From the NCBI RefSeq assembly GCF_002368195.1, contig NZ_AP018178.1, forward strand, positions 543,738 through 607,737: 64,000 nucleotides of DNA. Reading direction: 5' to 3'. This stretch comes from Calothrix sp. NIES-2100. Lineage in GTDB: Bacteria; Cyanobacteriota; Cyanobacteriia; Cyanobacteriales; Nostocaceae. Below are positions 26,578 through 35,991 of this stretch, one piece after another. Position 1 is the stretch's first letter; every line of letters starts with the position of its first letter. A model generated the notes under the pieces. The model was not told the origin of the DNA and made no database searches. It saw only the letters and a list, made by a program, of their open reading frames with translations. Position numbers and translations under genes: made by a program.

Positions 26578-29500
26578 TTTAGGTATCAAGTTAGGTCGGG
26601 TCTTTGAGATAAGTTTCAATATTGGTATTTTAACTTACTTTAAACACTCCAATCTTCAACATTCCTATGGCGATGTTTATCTTACACCTTTGAGCAAGTT
26701 ATATCTGCATAAAATCCAAGAGGCTATAGCCAAGAACTACATAGATAAATCTCATCAAAATATTATTGGTGATTGGATAAAATTATTTATTCAAAAAGGT
26801 TGGACTTCTGGCTATAGCTTTATTCGAGAGTATATAGAAGCAACTGGCTGGCACACGAAAAGCAACATCGAAATTCTCTATTGTCAATGTGATTTTTATA
26901 CAGAAAACGCTTTTGGTATTTTAGATAAAAGTGATATAGATGCTTATCAGGAAATTTTGCAGACTCAAGGTTTTGAAAATGTAGACATTATTCGCTATAA
27001 AGATACTGGCGAATTTCTGAAAGCGGATACTCTTCTACTGCTGCGTTATTCGGGTAAGTATCGAATTCTGGTTGTAGACTTATCCACTTTTACAACTTCA
27101 GCTATTCATTCTGTAGTTAACTTAAATAATATTCAAATTTTAGAAGAATCATTGCGTACTGAATTGAATTATGTGCGTTCTAAGTCTAATTTTTGCGGAC
27201 TTGGTATTGATACTGGTAATAGTAGCGATAAAAATAACAAACTTAATGATATCTACTCTAAAGAATTAAAAAAATATTTTTCGGCTTTCAAAACTAAAGA
27301 TAAGGAAGCCATGAAAGTTATTCAAGCTTGTAGTTACGCCTGGAGTTTTTATAAATTTTTATTGTCATCAGGTAAATTATTAGCAACTGAAGCAGTTAAA
27401 TTTAATTGCTTCGGATATAGCGATCGGATGATTAACGGTATTGCGTTAATTAAAGAAAAAAATGACAGTCAAGATAGTCTACATATTTTAGAAACTTGTT
27501 ATGATATATACAAATATAAAAACTTCAAAGAAATTGATGAGAGTCGCAGACAATTATTGCAAACTATCAAAATTAATGCTAGTAAAAACTTCCAAAAAGG
27601 TAGAGAGTTTGTTAAAAAGATAGTTGAAGCAGAAAAAGATAGAATTAATCATATCGAAAATACAGAGATATTTGAGGCAGGCAGAGATTTTTTTAATACT
27701 GCTGATATTGTACCTGAATCTATTCAGCAATCACTACAGCTAAAGTCTACAGAAGTTAGAAATGCTCATGCAGAGTTGATAAATCGAGCGCTTGCAAATG
27801 CCAAAAAATCATTTCTATTTTTGACAGGAAATCCTGGAATTGGAAAGACAACCGCAGTTGCAAAACAAATTATTAAACAGCTAGATGAAGGTTCACTTTT
27901 TATATATGTCAGTCCACGTATTCAGGTTAATAGAGATATTATAGAGAAGTTTAGAGAAGAAACAAGTTTAAAATTCGTTGCTGACAATTTAATTTGTATT
28001 AATACTAACAAAAGAATCTTAGATTATGCTGGTGGCTATGCTGTTGAATACTATAGCAACCAACTTAATGGTGAACATCAAATAGGACAAGTTAAATTTA
28101 TGGATGCTAGCACTTTAAAGGAAAAAGTGCTAGAGCTTCCGAACAACTTGGTTAGATATGCAGATAACTTGGTACAAGTCGAGAACCGCAATCAAGCAGG
28201 AGTTTTAGCAAGTTTGTGTGAAGCAATTCACACCTGTATCACTAATCCTAATTTACCTAACAATATTATTGCTACAGCTTCAATTCAAGCTCTTAAAGAA
28301 ACTCGCTATGGTAACACTTTAAAACATTTTGGCAGAATATTTAGCAGTGCTTATAATTCATCAGGTAAGCCTCCTGGGATTATCCCAAAAAAAATGAAAG
28401 AAATCGCTAGTCGGATGAAAAATATTTTCATTATGATTGACGAAATCACAGGTTCTCCAGAAGGAGTGGCTTTTCTGCATGGTATTTTAGAGTTTATTGC
28501 AGAATATGATTTATTAAATCCTGAATATGGCTTCAATGTTAAAGTCATTACATCTGATGCATCATTGACGATACAGGAAGTAATTAATAGCCATCTTTCT
28601 AGCAAACAAACTCAGGGAGATAAAATATTTGTTCGTCAAGTTGCAGACTCAATTTGTAAATGCTTATCAATTGATGAATTTGAATTTCTCGGTAAGCCTT
28701 CTACTCTAATTAATGCAAATTCTTATCCTGCTTCCAAGCTCACATTTAATTATCACATATTTATACAGTCAGTAAGCTCAGAAAAGGTAACAGATGACAC
28801 TTTAATTTTGGATAATAAGGTATCTGAAAAAATTAAAGAGGATATTCTGAAGCTGCTGAAGTTAAATGATGGGCAAATTATAGTATATATTCAAAATAAA
28901 GATAGCCTTAAACAATTAATTAGTAAGATTTCTAAAGAAAGGCATAGCTTTATACTTCATGAAGAGTATCTAGAAATACACGCTAGCTTGTCAGAAAAAG
29001 AAGAAGCGGAAATTCAGAAATATCAAAATCAAGTCAAAGTAGTTTTTATGACTGCTTCAGCATCTCGTGGCTTATCTTTTCCTTACACAAAACACATTCT
29101 CGTACAGATTCCTGGGTTTCAAATTGAGCAAAATTTGATGGAAATTATACAAGTAATATACCGTGGGAGAGGAGGTGAACTAGATAAAGGGGAGAAAAAT
29201 TTGATTTTTTACTTGTCTGACAAAGCGATATATTACCCAAAAGAATTTGATGATAATGGTAAGCATTTAAGCCTTTCTGAATCAGAAAAGCTTGCAAGAA
29301 TTTCTCTAGAAGAAGCTTGCTTAAATGTGCTAAATATTCTCATTATTTTAAAAGCTTCTATTATGACCAGAATTATGGGTTCAGGGGCAATAGGTAGAAA
29401 GCGATACGTTATTATTCCTATAGGTAGCAAAGCCATTAGCCAAGCAGGTGAAACCTTCATTGGTTCATTAGCTACATTATTAAGAGAAATTCGTAAGGAG

Positions 29501-30268
29501 TTTAAAAAGCGACCTGAAGATCAGGTACTACAAAATATAGAGCAAACTTTGTATGAATTGCTCTCTGTTCAAAAAACTGAGATTACTCCTTATTATCAAA
29601 ATAATTCATTATCCGAGAATCAAGAAGTATCCTATTTTTCACTAGGTTTTAAATTTATATCACAAATGGAAAGTAGCCTTGATAAATTGCTGGCTCTCCC
29701 ACCTATTGAAAAAACTTACGTTAGAGGTAGTTTAGTGATTGTGCCTCTATCAGACAAACTTGTAAAAGAAACTAATTATATCGATTTAGAAAAAATTTTA
29801 GATCGAGAGCGTAATGAAGATTTTATAAAAAAATTGAAACTTTTGGTTACTTCAGGAAGGTATCCAAAACAAATTACGAGCGCAGCTTATTCGCTGATGA
29901 ACTTGGCTAGCACACTTTTCAGTGAGTTAGAACGTTCGCAAAAACTAAGCCAAACTTCACTTTCTTCAGAGCGTTACTACGCTTTACCTATACAAACATT
30001 TTTATCTTTTCAAGCTTTTGAAGAGTATTTTGAGAATCAAAAGAGAGTTTGTGATTCATCTTTCCGAGATATTTTAGCTCGGTATGTTTATTCACTTGCT
30101 CTAGCATATAATATTTTGCCTATTGACTCTAATTATCACAATATTTCCTATGTAGTCTTTAATAGTGGTGCTATGGATAAATTAGGTAAAAGCTTGTTCA
30201 GTGAAAATCAAATATTTCAATCAAAAGAAATGAATATACTTAATTTAATCCTGTCTCAAGAATCTTGA
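26567..30268 (+). CDS. Large SF2-helicase-like protein with unknown N-terminal domain
   Basis: This 1233-residue protein has Walker A GNPGIGKTT at residues 421-429, a motif Ia-like IYVSPRIQVNRD, Walker B IMIDEI with Asp625-Glu626, a motif V-like VVFMTASASRGLSFP, and QVIYRGRGG with Arg866 and Arg868 as candidate arginine fingers (motif VI). The set and order fit a divergent SF2 helicase or translocase. The first 400 residues are unrecognised; LLLRYSGKYRILVVDLS in that part looks like a nuclease-fold core strand but lacks a clear catalytic lysine. The C-terminal 350 residues are also unknown. It overlaps the upstream 620-residue gene by eleven bases. No HIP1 site is seen over 3.7 kb. It could be the motor of an uncharacterised defence or plasmid-type system. 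Confidence 0.8.
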   Translation: MANNLGIKLGRVFEISFNIGILTYFKHSNLQHSYGDVYLTPLSKLYLHKIQEAIAKNYIDKSHQNIIGDWIKLFIQKGWTSGYSFIREYIEATGWHTKSNIEILYCQCDFYTENAFGILDKSDIDAYQEILQTQGFENVDIIRYKDTGEFLKADTLLLLRYSGKYRILVVDLSTFTTSAIHSVVNLNNIQILEESLRTELNYVRSKSNFCGLGIDTGNSSDKNNKLNDIYSKELKKYFSAFKTKDKEAMKVIQACSYAWSFYKFLLSSGKLLATEAVKFNCFGYSDRMINGIALIKEKNDSQDSLHILETCYDIYKYKNFKEIDESRRQLLQTIKINASKNFQKGREFVKKIVEAEKDRINHIENTEIFEAGRDFFNTADIVPESIQQSLQLKSTEVRNAHAELINRALANAKKSFLFLTGNPGIGKTTAVAKQIIKQLDEGSLFIYVSPRIQVNRDIIEKFREETSLKFVADNLICINTNKRILDYAGGYAVEYYSNQLNGEHQIGQVKFMDASTLKEKVLELPNNLVRYADNLVQVENRNQAGVLASLCEAIHTCITNPNLPNNIIATASIQALKETRYGNTLKHFGRIFSSAYNSSGKPPGIIPKKMKEIASRMKNIFIMIDEITGSPEGVAFLHGILEFIAEYDLLNPEYGFNVKVITSDASLTIQEVINSHLSSKQTQGDKIFVRQVADSICKCLSIDEFEFLGKPSTLINANSYPASKLTFNYHIFIQSVSSEKVTDDTLILDNKVSEKIKEDILKLLKLNDGQIIVYIQNKDSLKQLISKISKERHSFILHEEYLEIHASLSEKEEAEIQKYQNQVKVVFMTASASRGLSFPYTKHILVQIPGFQIEQNLMEIIQVIYRGRGGELDKGEKNLIFYLSDKAIYYPKEFDDNGKHLSLSESEKLARISLEEACLNVLNILIILKASIMTRIMGSGAIGRKRYVIIPIGSKAISQAGETFIGSLATLLREIRKEFKKRPEDQVLQNIEQTLYELLSVQKTEITPYYQNNSLSENQEVSYFSLGFKFISQMESSLDKLLALPPIEKTYVRGSLVIVPLSDKLVKETNYIDLEKILDRERNEDFIKKLKLLVTSGRYPKQITSAAYSLMNLASTLFSELERSQKLSQTSLSSERYYALPIQTFLSFQAFEEYFENQKRVCDSSFRDILARYVYSLALAYNILPIDSNYHNISYVVFNSGAMDKLGKSLFSENQIFQSKEMNILNLILSQES

Positions 30269-30359
30269 ATTGTAATTTTCATTGCTAAAGTAAATCAATA
30301 ACGTTAGCATAACAATAATTCGTTACAACGCTAAATAATTTTTTAACCTATACAGATTG

Positions 30360-30587
30360 TTAATCGACTACTTTAATTAATCCTCGTCGCAAAGCATCAA
30401 AAACTCGGCTGATTTGTAACCTTTCTTCTTCGTTCAAATCTTCTTTCGATAGCAATGTTGACATTAAAAGATGCTGATCGTGGCGCGTAATTCTCCGAAT
30501 AGCAAATATATGCTCTAAGACTGTTTCTAACTGCATTGGGTTTGAGGTGGTAGTAGTTAGCATATTCTTTAATAAAATTTTTTGCAT
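30360..30587 (-). CDS. Small conserved-looking cyanobacterial protein
   Basis: This protein has 75 residues, or 65 if translation starts at the second methionine (MLTTTTSNPMQLE). The core VLEHIFAIRRITRHDQHLLMSTLLSKEDLNEEERLQISRVFDALRRGLIKVVD is helical and charged and resembles small proteins found in several copies in Nostocales genomes, from memory of such sequences. Function is unknown. It lies convergent to the helicase-like gene, 91 bases away. No membrane segment or metal site is seen. Confidence 0.6.
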   Translation of the reverse strand: MQKILLKNMLTTTTSNPMQLETVLEHIFAIRRITRHDQHLLMSTLLSKEDLNEEERLQISRVFDALRRGLIKVVD

Positions 30588-30950
30588 TTATATAAATAAC
30601 TATTGTAAAAATAACAAGTTTTTACAAAGTTTGACATTAGTATCTCTACGGAATCCCTAATAATCGGTAGTTTTGCAGGTTGGTTGTTATAGCTGTTGAC
30701 TGTTGACTGTTGACTGTTGAAAATAGCAATGGAATATTTTTTTACATGGAAGTCCGTAAATATAGCGCCGTTAATAACTTACACCAGCCAGCAGCGACGA
30801 GGTAAATTTTTTTTGTTCAGCAATTATAACGGTATCGGTTGAGTCCAATACACACGTAAGGGCACGGCAGTGCCGTGCCCCTACACGCTAGGATATAATT
30901 TTGTATTGCATCCAACACCAGAAGCGCTATATACAGCGAACGTATCATCC
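30588..30950. other. Gene-free stretch with heptamer repeats and a palindrome
   Basis: The stretch contains a tandem TGTTGAC heptamer array (about 30692-30720) of the STRR kind. It also holds a perfect palindrome centred near 30870, where GGGCACGGCA is followed by TGCCGTGCCC. The palindrome resembles dispersed hairpins of heterocystous cyanobacteria and could end transcription of the histidine kinase gene to its right. No coding potential was seen. Confidence 0.55.
30692..30720. repeat. STRR: TGTTGAC heptamer array
   Basis: About four head-to-tail copies of the heptamer TGTTGAC. Short tandemly repeated repetitive sequences of seven bases are characteristic of heterocyst-forming cyanobacteria. 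Nothing indicates a function here. Confidence 0.75.
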
Positions 30951-33737
30951 TTAGCCCCTGTGATGACAAGGTAAGGTAAACCAAAAAGTTGCGCCTTGAC
31001 CAGGACTACTCTGGACTCCAATTTCGCCGCCATGTGCAGTGATAATTTGGCGACAGAGGTATAATCCTAGACCAATACCAAGAGAACGAGCGCGATCGCC
31101 TCTCGCGTAGCGTTCAAATATTTGTGCGCCTTGTGCTTCGCTCATCCCCACGCCATTATCCTGTACTAAACAACAAATCATTTCCCCTTCTACGTTTGCT
31201 TTTAAGGTAATTTCTAATCCTGGGGGATTGTGGTTTAAAGCGTTACTAATTAAGTTTTCAAATACTCGCCTTAATTGCAAGGTATCTGCATTGACAAGCG
31301 GCAAATTAGATAATACTAAATTAGTAATACTTGCTTGATTTTTTATTAATAACGATTCTAAATCTTCAGCGATAGAGTTGACTAACTCTGCTATTTTTAC
31401 AGGTTCATAATGTAGCGTAATTCCCTGGCTTTCACTCACATGAGTTTCTAATAATGAGTTAATTAGATACAGTTGACGTTCACCACTCTCAATCATTCTG
31501 TCTAAAATATGACGCGGTAAAGAGATATTTTCTATAGGTGATTGTTGCCAATGTTTGAGTAACATCAGAGTTCCGGTAATTGGAGTACGTAAATCATGGG
31601 AGACAGCATGTAAAAATTCATCTTGGCGTTTATATAAATCTTGTAATTCCATCATTTTTTGCTGCAATTGAGCGGTTCTGGCTTCGACTTTCCGCTCTAA
31701 ATTCACATTAAGTGCCTGGATTTCTTGGAAAAGCTTTGCTTGTTGAATCGCAATTGCTACTTGTGTGGCTAATTGTTGTAATAAATCAATTTCTACTTGT
31801 TGCCAATGACGTACTTTGGAACACTGATGAGCAACTAACGTACCAAAAAACTCATTATTGACCATAATTGGTACAGTTAAACAAGCTTTTACTTGATATT
31901 TAGTAAAGTAGTACGCACGCTTGGATGAAATTTTGGCGTGGGAGATGTCGTCAATTTGTTGTATATCTCCTTGGGAAAATAGAATTTTAATTTCTTGAAG
32001 ATAATCATGATCTGTGGTAAATAAATCTGCAATTGATTCCCAATCTTGGTTTAAAGATTCAGCAAAAATTCTCTTATGTAAATCATCCTTGAAGTTACTA
32101 ATAAATACTCTATCAGCTTGGAGAAATTGCCGCACTTCTGTAACTGTAATGTTAATTATTGCTTCTAAATTCAGACTCCAGAGAATTCTCAAAGCAATTT
32201 CTGCAATCAATCGCTCTCGTTCTGCACCGGCTCGTAATTGGATTTCCGCTTGGCGGCGTTCTGTGATATCTAAACCAGTACCGATAACATAACTGATTTT
32301 CCCAGTATCATCTAAAAGCGTAGTTGTAGACCAAGAAATTAATCGTTGTTTTCTATCTTTGGTTAACAAATATCTTTCGGTTATTTTGGGAGTTTGCTCG
32401 GCGATGAGATTCTGAAAATCAGTTTTTACTAATTCTAGTTCTTCCGGGACTAGGAATAAATCCCAAAATAATTTATTTTCTACTTCAGCAAAGGAATATT
32501 TACTAATTTGCTCAAAAGTCCGATTAAAGCGGGCAATTCGCCCTTGGCTATCAACTACTATGACTAAAGCACCAACTGTATCGAGAACTGCGGAAACAAA
32601 ATTGCGTTCTTGACTTAAATCCTGAATTAGCTCGCGTAATTGCAAAGTCATTTGATTAAATGTGGCGGCTAAAACTCCCATTTCATTACGCTGTATAACA
32701 TTAATTTGAGTATTCAAATCGCCTGTACTAATTCGTGCTGCTGCTGTGGTTAATCGCTCTAAAGGTAAAACAATTTGCCTTTGAAACCGAATACCTACGC
32801 CTACAGTAACTAATGTGGCGATGAAGATAAATACACCCATCACTAAAAGCATTTGACGAATGGGAGCATAAGCTTCATTTACGGGCAGTTCTACGACAAC
32901 TTGCCATCTTAAACTAGTAATAGGTGAGACAGCGCCGATGACTTCTACACCTTTTAAACCGCGATATTTAGCTAAAAATTTGTCACGATTGAAGCGCTGA
33001 AATTGTTCTATAAAAGGCTGGGCGGATAAATCTCGCAGTTTTAAAGATGCTCGATATTCTTCTTTGACAGCAATGAGAAAATTTCGGTTATCAATCACAT
33101 AAGTATAACCAGTTTCACCGACTTGAGTTTGATAGATAAAGAACCGGAGAAACTTGAGATTGATTCGCGCTATTAATACCCCATTAACTTCATCTGCTAT
33201 GTTGCGAATTGGTACTGCTAAAGTCACAATTGGTAATTTTGTCGCCGGATCTATTTCTACGGGACTAACAAAATCTTCTTTTTGCTTGATCGCAGATAAA
33301 ATCCCAGGAGTTGGCGTGATTTTATCAACCTTAAATTGTCCATAAGGAGAAACAGCAGAAATAACTTTTCCTTGACTATCTAAAATTGCGACTGTTTCAT
33401 AGGCGCTATGGTGACGAGTTAAAGCAGCCAGAAATTTTTGTTGGATTTCTGGTGATAAATCTGTTAAACCTTGGACTCTAGCTAAGTAACTGAGTTTGCG
33501 CTGTAAGTCATCTATATAAGCATTAATTTTTGCCGCCGCAGCTTGGGAAATTTCCTGCTGTGCAACTTCTAACTGTTGCATTTGGGCTTGAAAGCTGAGA
33601 TAAGTTAATGTACCAGATACCAGCAGCATGGCAATAACTACTAGCAGGACTAAACCATACCGCAATTGGTTGGTGATGGAAAAAAATCCATATCCTGCTG
33701 GATGTGATGCATGATGGCGCTGCTGTTTTTTCATCAC
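30951..33737 (-). CDS. Hybrid-sensor histidine kinase: Cache-HAMP-PAS-GAF-HisKA
   Basis: This 928-residue membrane kinase has an N-terminal transmembrane helix (about residues 30-50), an extracytoplasmic Cache-type sensor of roughly 240 residues, a second membrane helix, and HAMP (ERLTTAAARISTGDLNTQI). It continues with PAS plus PAC, GAF, a short coiled linker (LERKVEARTAQLQQKM), HisKA with phospho-acceptor His714 in AVSHDLRTPITG, and HATPase_c with NLISNALNHNPPG, DNGVGM and GIGLGLYLC. There is no receiver domain, and no response regulator gene is adjacent. It begins 6 bases after the stop of a BMP-family lipoprotein gene, so the two are one transcript. That suggests the lipoprotein delivers ligand to the Cache sensor. 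The ligand is unknown. Confidence 0.92.
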   Translation of the reverse strand: MMKKQQRHHASHPAGYGFFSITNQLRYGLVLLVVIAMLLVSGTLTYLSFQAQMQQLEVAQQEISQAAAAKINAYIDDLQRKLSYLARVQGLTDLSPEIQQKFLAALTRHHSAYETVAILDSQGKVISAVSPYGQFKVDKITPTPGILSAIKQKEDFVSPVEIDPATKLPIVTLAVPIRNIADEVNGVLIARINLKFLRFFIYQTQVGETGYTYVIDNRNFLIAVKEEYRASLKLRDLSAQPFIEQFQRFNRDKFLAKYRGLKGVEVIGAVSPITSLRWQVVVELPVNEAYAPIRQMLLVMGVFIFIATLVTVGVGIRFQRQIVLPLERLTTAAARISTGDLNTQINVIQRNEMGVLAATFNQMTLQLRELIQDLSQERNFVSAVLDTVGALVIVVDSQGRIARFNRTFEQISKYSFAEVENKLFWDLFLVPEELELVKTDFQNLIAEQTPKITERYLLTKDRKQRLISWSTTTLLDDTGKISYVIGTGLDITERRQAEIQLRAGAERERLIAEIALRILWSLNLEAIINITVTEVRQFLQADRVFISNFKDDLHKRIFAESLNQDWESIADLFTTDHDYLQEIKILFSQGDIQQIDDISHAKISSKRAYYFTKYQVKACLTVPIMVNNEFFGTLVAHQCSKVRHWQQVEIDLLQQLATQVAIAIQQAKLFQEIQALNVNLERKVEARTAQLQQKMMELQDLYKRQDEFLHAVSHDLRTPITGTLMLLKHWQQSPIENISLPRHILDRMIESGERQLYLINSLLETHVSESQGITLHYEPVKIAELVNSIAEDLESLLIKNQASITNLVLSNLPLVNADTLQLRRVFENLISNALNHNPPGLEITLKANVEGEMICCLVQDNGVGMSEAQGAQIFERYARGDRARSLGIGLGLYLCRQIITAHGGEIGVQSSPGQGATFWFTLPCHHRG

Positions 33738-33743
33738 AACTCC

Positions 33744-34793
33744 TTAGGGAAAAATATCAATTTTGCCAGTGAGAATATCTTGTTTCACAGATTTGACAAT
33801 TTCTGCTTGTTGCGGAGTTAACGAACCGTTAAATGGCGTTAAATCTTGAACTCCTTCTAAAATGCCAAATTTATACTGCTTTCCTTCCCAGCGTCCTTGT
33901 TGTGCTAAAGTTGCTCCTTCTAAGAGTAATTTTGGGACTTTTTGCACAACACGAGTAACTATATTATTAGCTGTTAATTCCTGCTTTTCTTGAATGGCAT
34001 ACATCCAAGTGATAGCAGATATTGATTTATGGGTAGATACTGCTTGCAAAACTCCGAAATTTCCGAAATCTGCATCTGTGACTAAAACATCTGCGCCTTT
34101 AGCAATTTGGGCTTCAGCTATACTTTTAGCTGTATCTGGATCTCGCCAACTATTCACCCAGTTAATGGCGACAGTGATGTTATTTTTAGTTTTTAAAGCA
34201 GCGCGTTTTAATAAGATGGCTTGTTGTTGAGTAATTAATTGAGGTTCGCCACCAATAAAAGCAATTCTATTAGTTTGAGTTTTTAAAGCAGCAATTACTC
34301 CCACTAAATAACCTACTTCATTACTGCGAAATGCCAAAGCGCCAAAATTTTTGTTGTTACCGCCGTAACTCGTCACAACTGCAAATTTAATTCGGGGAAA
34401 TTCTTCAGCAACAATTTTCGATGAATTTAAATATTGACCGCCATGAATAATAATAAAATCAAATTCTTGTTGAGCATATTGACGGAGAATTGGCTCGGCA
34501 TTATTGACAGTAACGTTAGGAGTATAAGCTATCTGAGCGCCTAGTTGATTTTGAATTAAGTTTAGTCCTTCATATCCTGATTGATTCCAACTTTGATCGT
34601 TGATGGGGCCTGGTAAAATCATCGCTACTTTAAAAGCGCCTGGTGCTGGGTTATTAGATTCAGGTTGAGTATGACTATTGAGGTGAGAGCAACTAATGAG
34701 GAGTATGGTTAAAAATACTCCCATAAGAATTATCTGGGGAAGTCGGATTGATCCATAGATTGCTACCAGGGATAGCACATTTCTTACTTGCAT
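33744..34793 (-). CDS. BMP-family substrate-binding lipoprotein
   Basis: This 349-residue exported protein has a hydrophobic segment near residues 20-35 ending in a lipobox-like LLISC, then the mature part KVAMILPGPINDQSWNQSGYEGL, typical of the BMP/PnrA (Med) family. Those proteins bind purine nucleosides or related ligands and usually serve ABC importers. Here no ABC permease or ATPase follows; instead a histidine kinase gene starts 6 bases downstream. The likely role is a periplasmic sensor component. On the other side, 211 bases away and divergent, is mtnP, which cleaves methylthioadenosine, so a nucleoside ligand is attractive but unproven. The early N terminus is long (MQVRNVLSLVAIYGS), and an internal start may be used. 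Confidence 0.88.
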   Translation of the reverse strand: MQVRNVLSLVAIYGSIRLPQIILMGVFLTILLISCSHLNSHTQPESNNPAPGAFKVAMILPGPINDQSWNQSGYEGLNLIQNQLGAQIAYTPNVTVNNAEPILRQYAQQEFDFIIIHGGQYLNSSKIVAEEFPRIKFAVVTSYGGNNKNFGALAFRSNEVGYLVGVIAALKTQTNRIAFIGGEPQLITQQQAILLKRAALKTKNNITVAINWVNSWRDPDTAKSIAEAQIAKGADVLVTDADFGNFGVLQAVSTHKSISAITWMYAIQEKQELTANNIVTRVVQKVPKLLLEGATLAQQGRWEGKQYKFGILEGVQDLTPFNGSLTPQQAEIVKSVKQDILTGKIDIFP

Positions 34794-35004
34794 GGGAGCA
34801 AAAGCCCTAATCAGGTACTCTGCTCAAAGCATACCAAGTGCGATCGCCAGCAAGCAATGCTGCATATCATGGAATCATCTTCAACAATCAAAATTTGCAG
34901 CATTCGGCGTTAATTAACTTGAAAAAGAATATTCCCGATTATTTGCCGAACCACAGAGACATTCCGCTAAAATAACTTGGCAGCTTTGCAAGGAATAAAG
35001 AATC

Positions 35005-35877
35005 ATGGCAGAAGCACTAATTGGAATTATTGGCGGCAGCGGTTTATACAAAATGGATGCACTCAAAGATGTAGAAGAAGTGCAAGTAGATACCCCCTTT
35101 GGTTCACCTTCTGATGCTTTGATTCTGGGTAGATTAAATGGAACAAGAGTAGCTTTTTTGGCGCGTCATGGACGTAATCATACTTTACTACCGTCAGAAT
35201 TGCCGTTTCGCGCCAATATCTATGCAATGAAGCAATTGGGTGTAGAGTATTTAATTTCCGCCAGTGCGGTTGGTTCGTTGAAAGCAGAAGCCAAACCGCT
35301 GGATATGGTAGTACCAGATCAATTTATAGACAGAACCAAAAATCGGGTGTCTACGTTTTTTGGGGAAGGAATTGTGGCTCATATTGCCTTTGGCGAGCCG
35401 ATATGTCAGAATTTGGCTGGTGTGGTTGCAGATGCGATCGCCTCTTTAAATTTACCAGAAGTCACTCTCCATCGTGGTGGTACTTATGTGTGCATGGAAG
35501 GTCCGGCATTTTCCACCAAGGCGGAATCGAATCTTTATCGCAGTTGGGGTGCGACAGTGATTGGGATGACAAATTTACCAGAGGCGAAGTTAGCTAGGGA
35601 AGCAGAAATTGCCTATGCAACTTTAGCATTGGTCACAGATTATGATTGTTGGCATCCAGACCATGATAGCGTCACAGTAGAAATGGTAATTGGGAATTTG
35701 CAGCGTAATGCCGTGAATGCGCAAAAGGTAATTCAAGAAACTGTGCGCCGTTTGAGTGAAAATCCGCCTTCTAGTGATGCACATTCGGCTTTGAAATATG
35801 CGATTTTAACTCAGTTGGATAAAGCACCCGCAGCGACTAAGGAAAAGTTAGGGTTGTTATTGCAAAAATATTTGTAG
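35005..35877 (+). CDS. mtnP: S-methyl-5'-thioadenosine phosphorylase
   Basis: This 290-residue enzyme splits 5'-methylthioadenosine with phosphate into adenine and methylthioribose-1-phosphate in methionine salvage and polyamine metabolism. It starts IGIIGGSGLY (phosphate-binding) and has FLARHGRNHTLLPSELPFRANIYAMK, YVCMEGPAFSTKAES, GMTNLPEAKLAREAE and TDYDCWHPDH, all signature segments of the MtnP branch of purine nucleoside phosphorylases. Length is normal. The start follows GGAATAAAGAATC, a weak ribosome site. It stands alone, divergent from the BMP lipoprotein gene, and is followed by a hairpin terminator at 35911-35940. Confidence 0.96.
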   Translation: MAEALIGIIGGSGLYKMDALKDVEEVQVDTPFGSPSDALILGRLNGTRVAFLARHGRNHTLLPSELPFRANIYAMKQLGVEYLISASAVGSLKAEAKPLDMVVPDQFIDRTKNRVSTFFGEGIVAHIAFGEPICQNLAGVVADAIASLNLPEVTLHRGGTYVCMEGPAFSTKAESNLYRSWGATVIGMTNLPEAKLAREAEIAYATLALVTDYDCWHPDHDSVTVEMVIGNLQRNAVNAQKVIQETVRRLSENPPSSDAHSALKYAILTQLDKAPAATKEKLGLLLQKYL

Positions 35878-35910
35878 ATTTGCTTATATCATTAATTTTG
35901 ATGTGCTGCA

Positions 35911-35940
35911 ACCCCGACTTCTTTAAGAAGTTGGGGATTT
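35911..35940 (+). terminator. Hairpin after mtnP
   Basis: CCCCGACTTCTTT pairs with AAGAAGTTGGGG, directly followed by ATTT. The same hairpin family is a common dispersed element in Nostocales. Its position 35 bases after the mtnP stop fits a terminator. Confidence 0.65.
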
Positions 35941-35991
35941 GAACCGCAGAGGATGCGGAGAACGCAGAGGATACTAGGATGTTTTGTAAAT

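Noticed and set aside
30859..30881. GGGCACGGCA/TGCCGTGCCC palindrome as an operator
   Set aside because: It belongs to a class of dispersed hairpins in this group; at most it could help terminate the kinase transcript.
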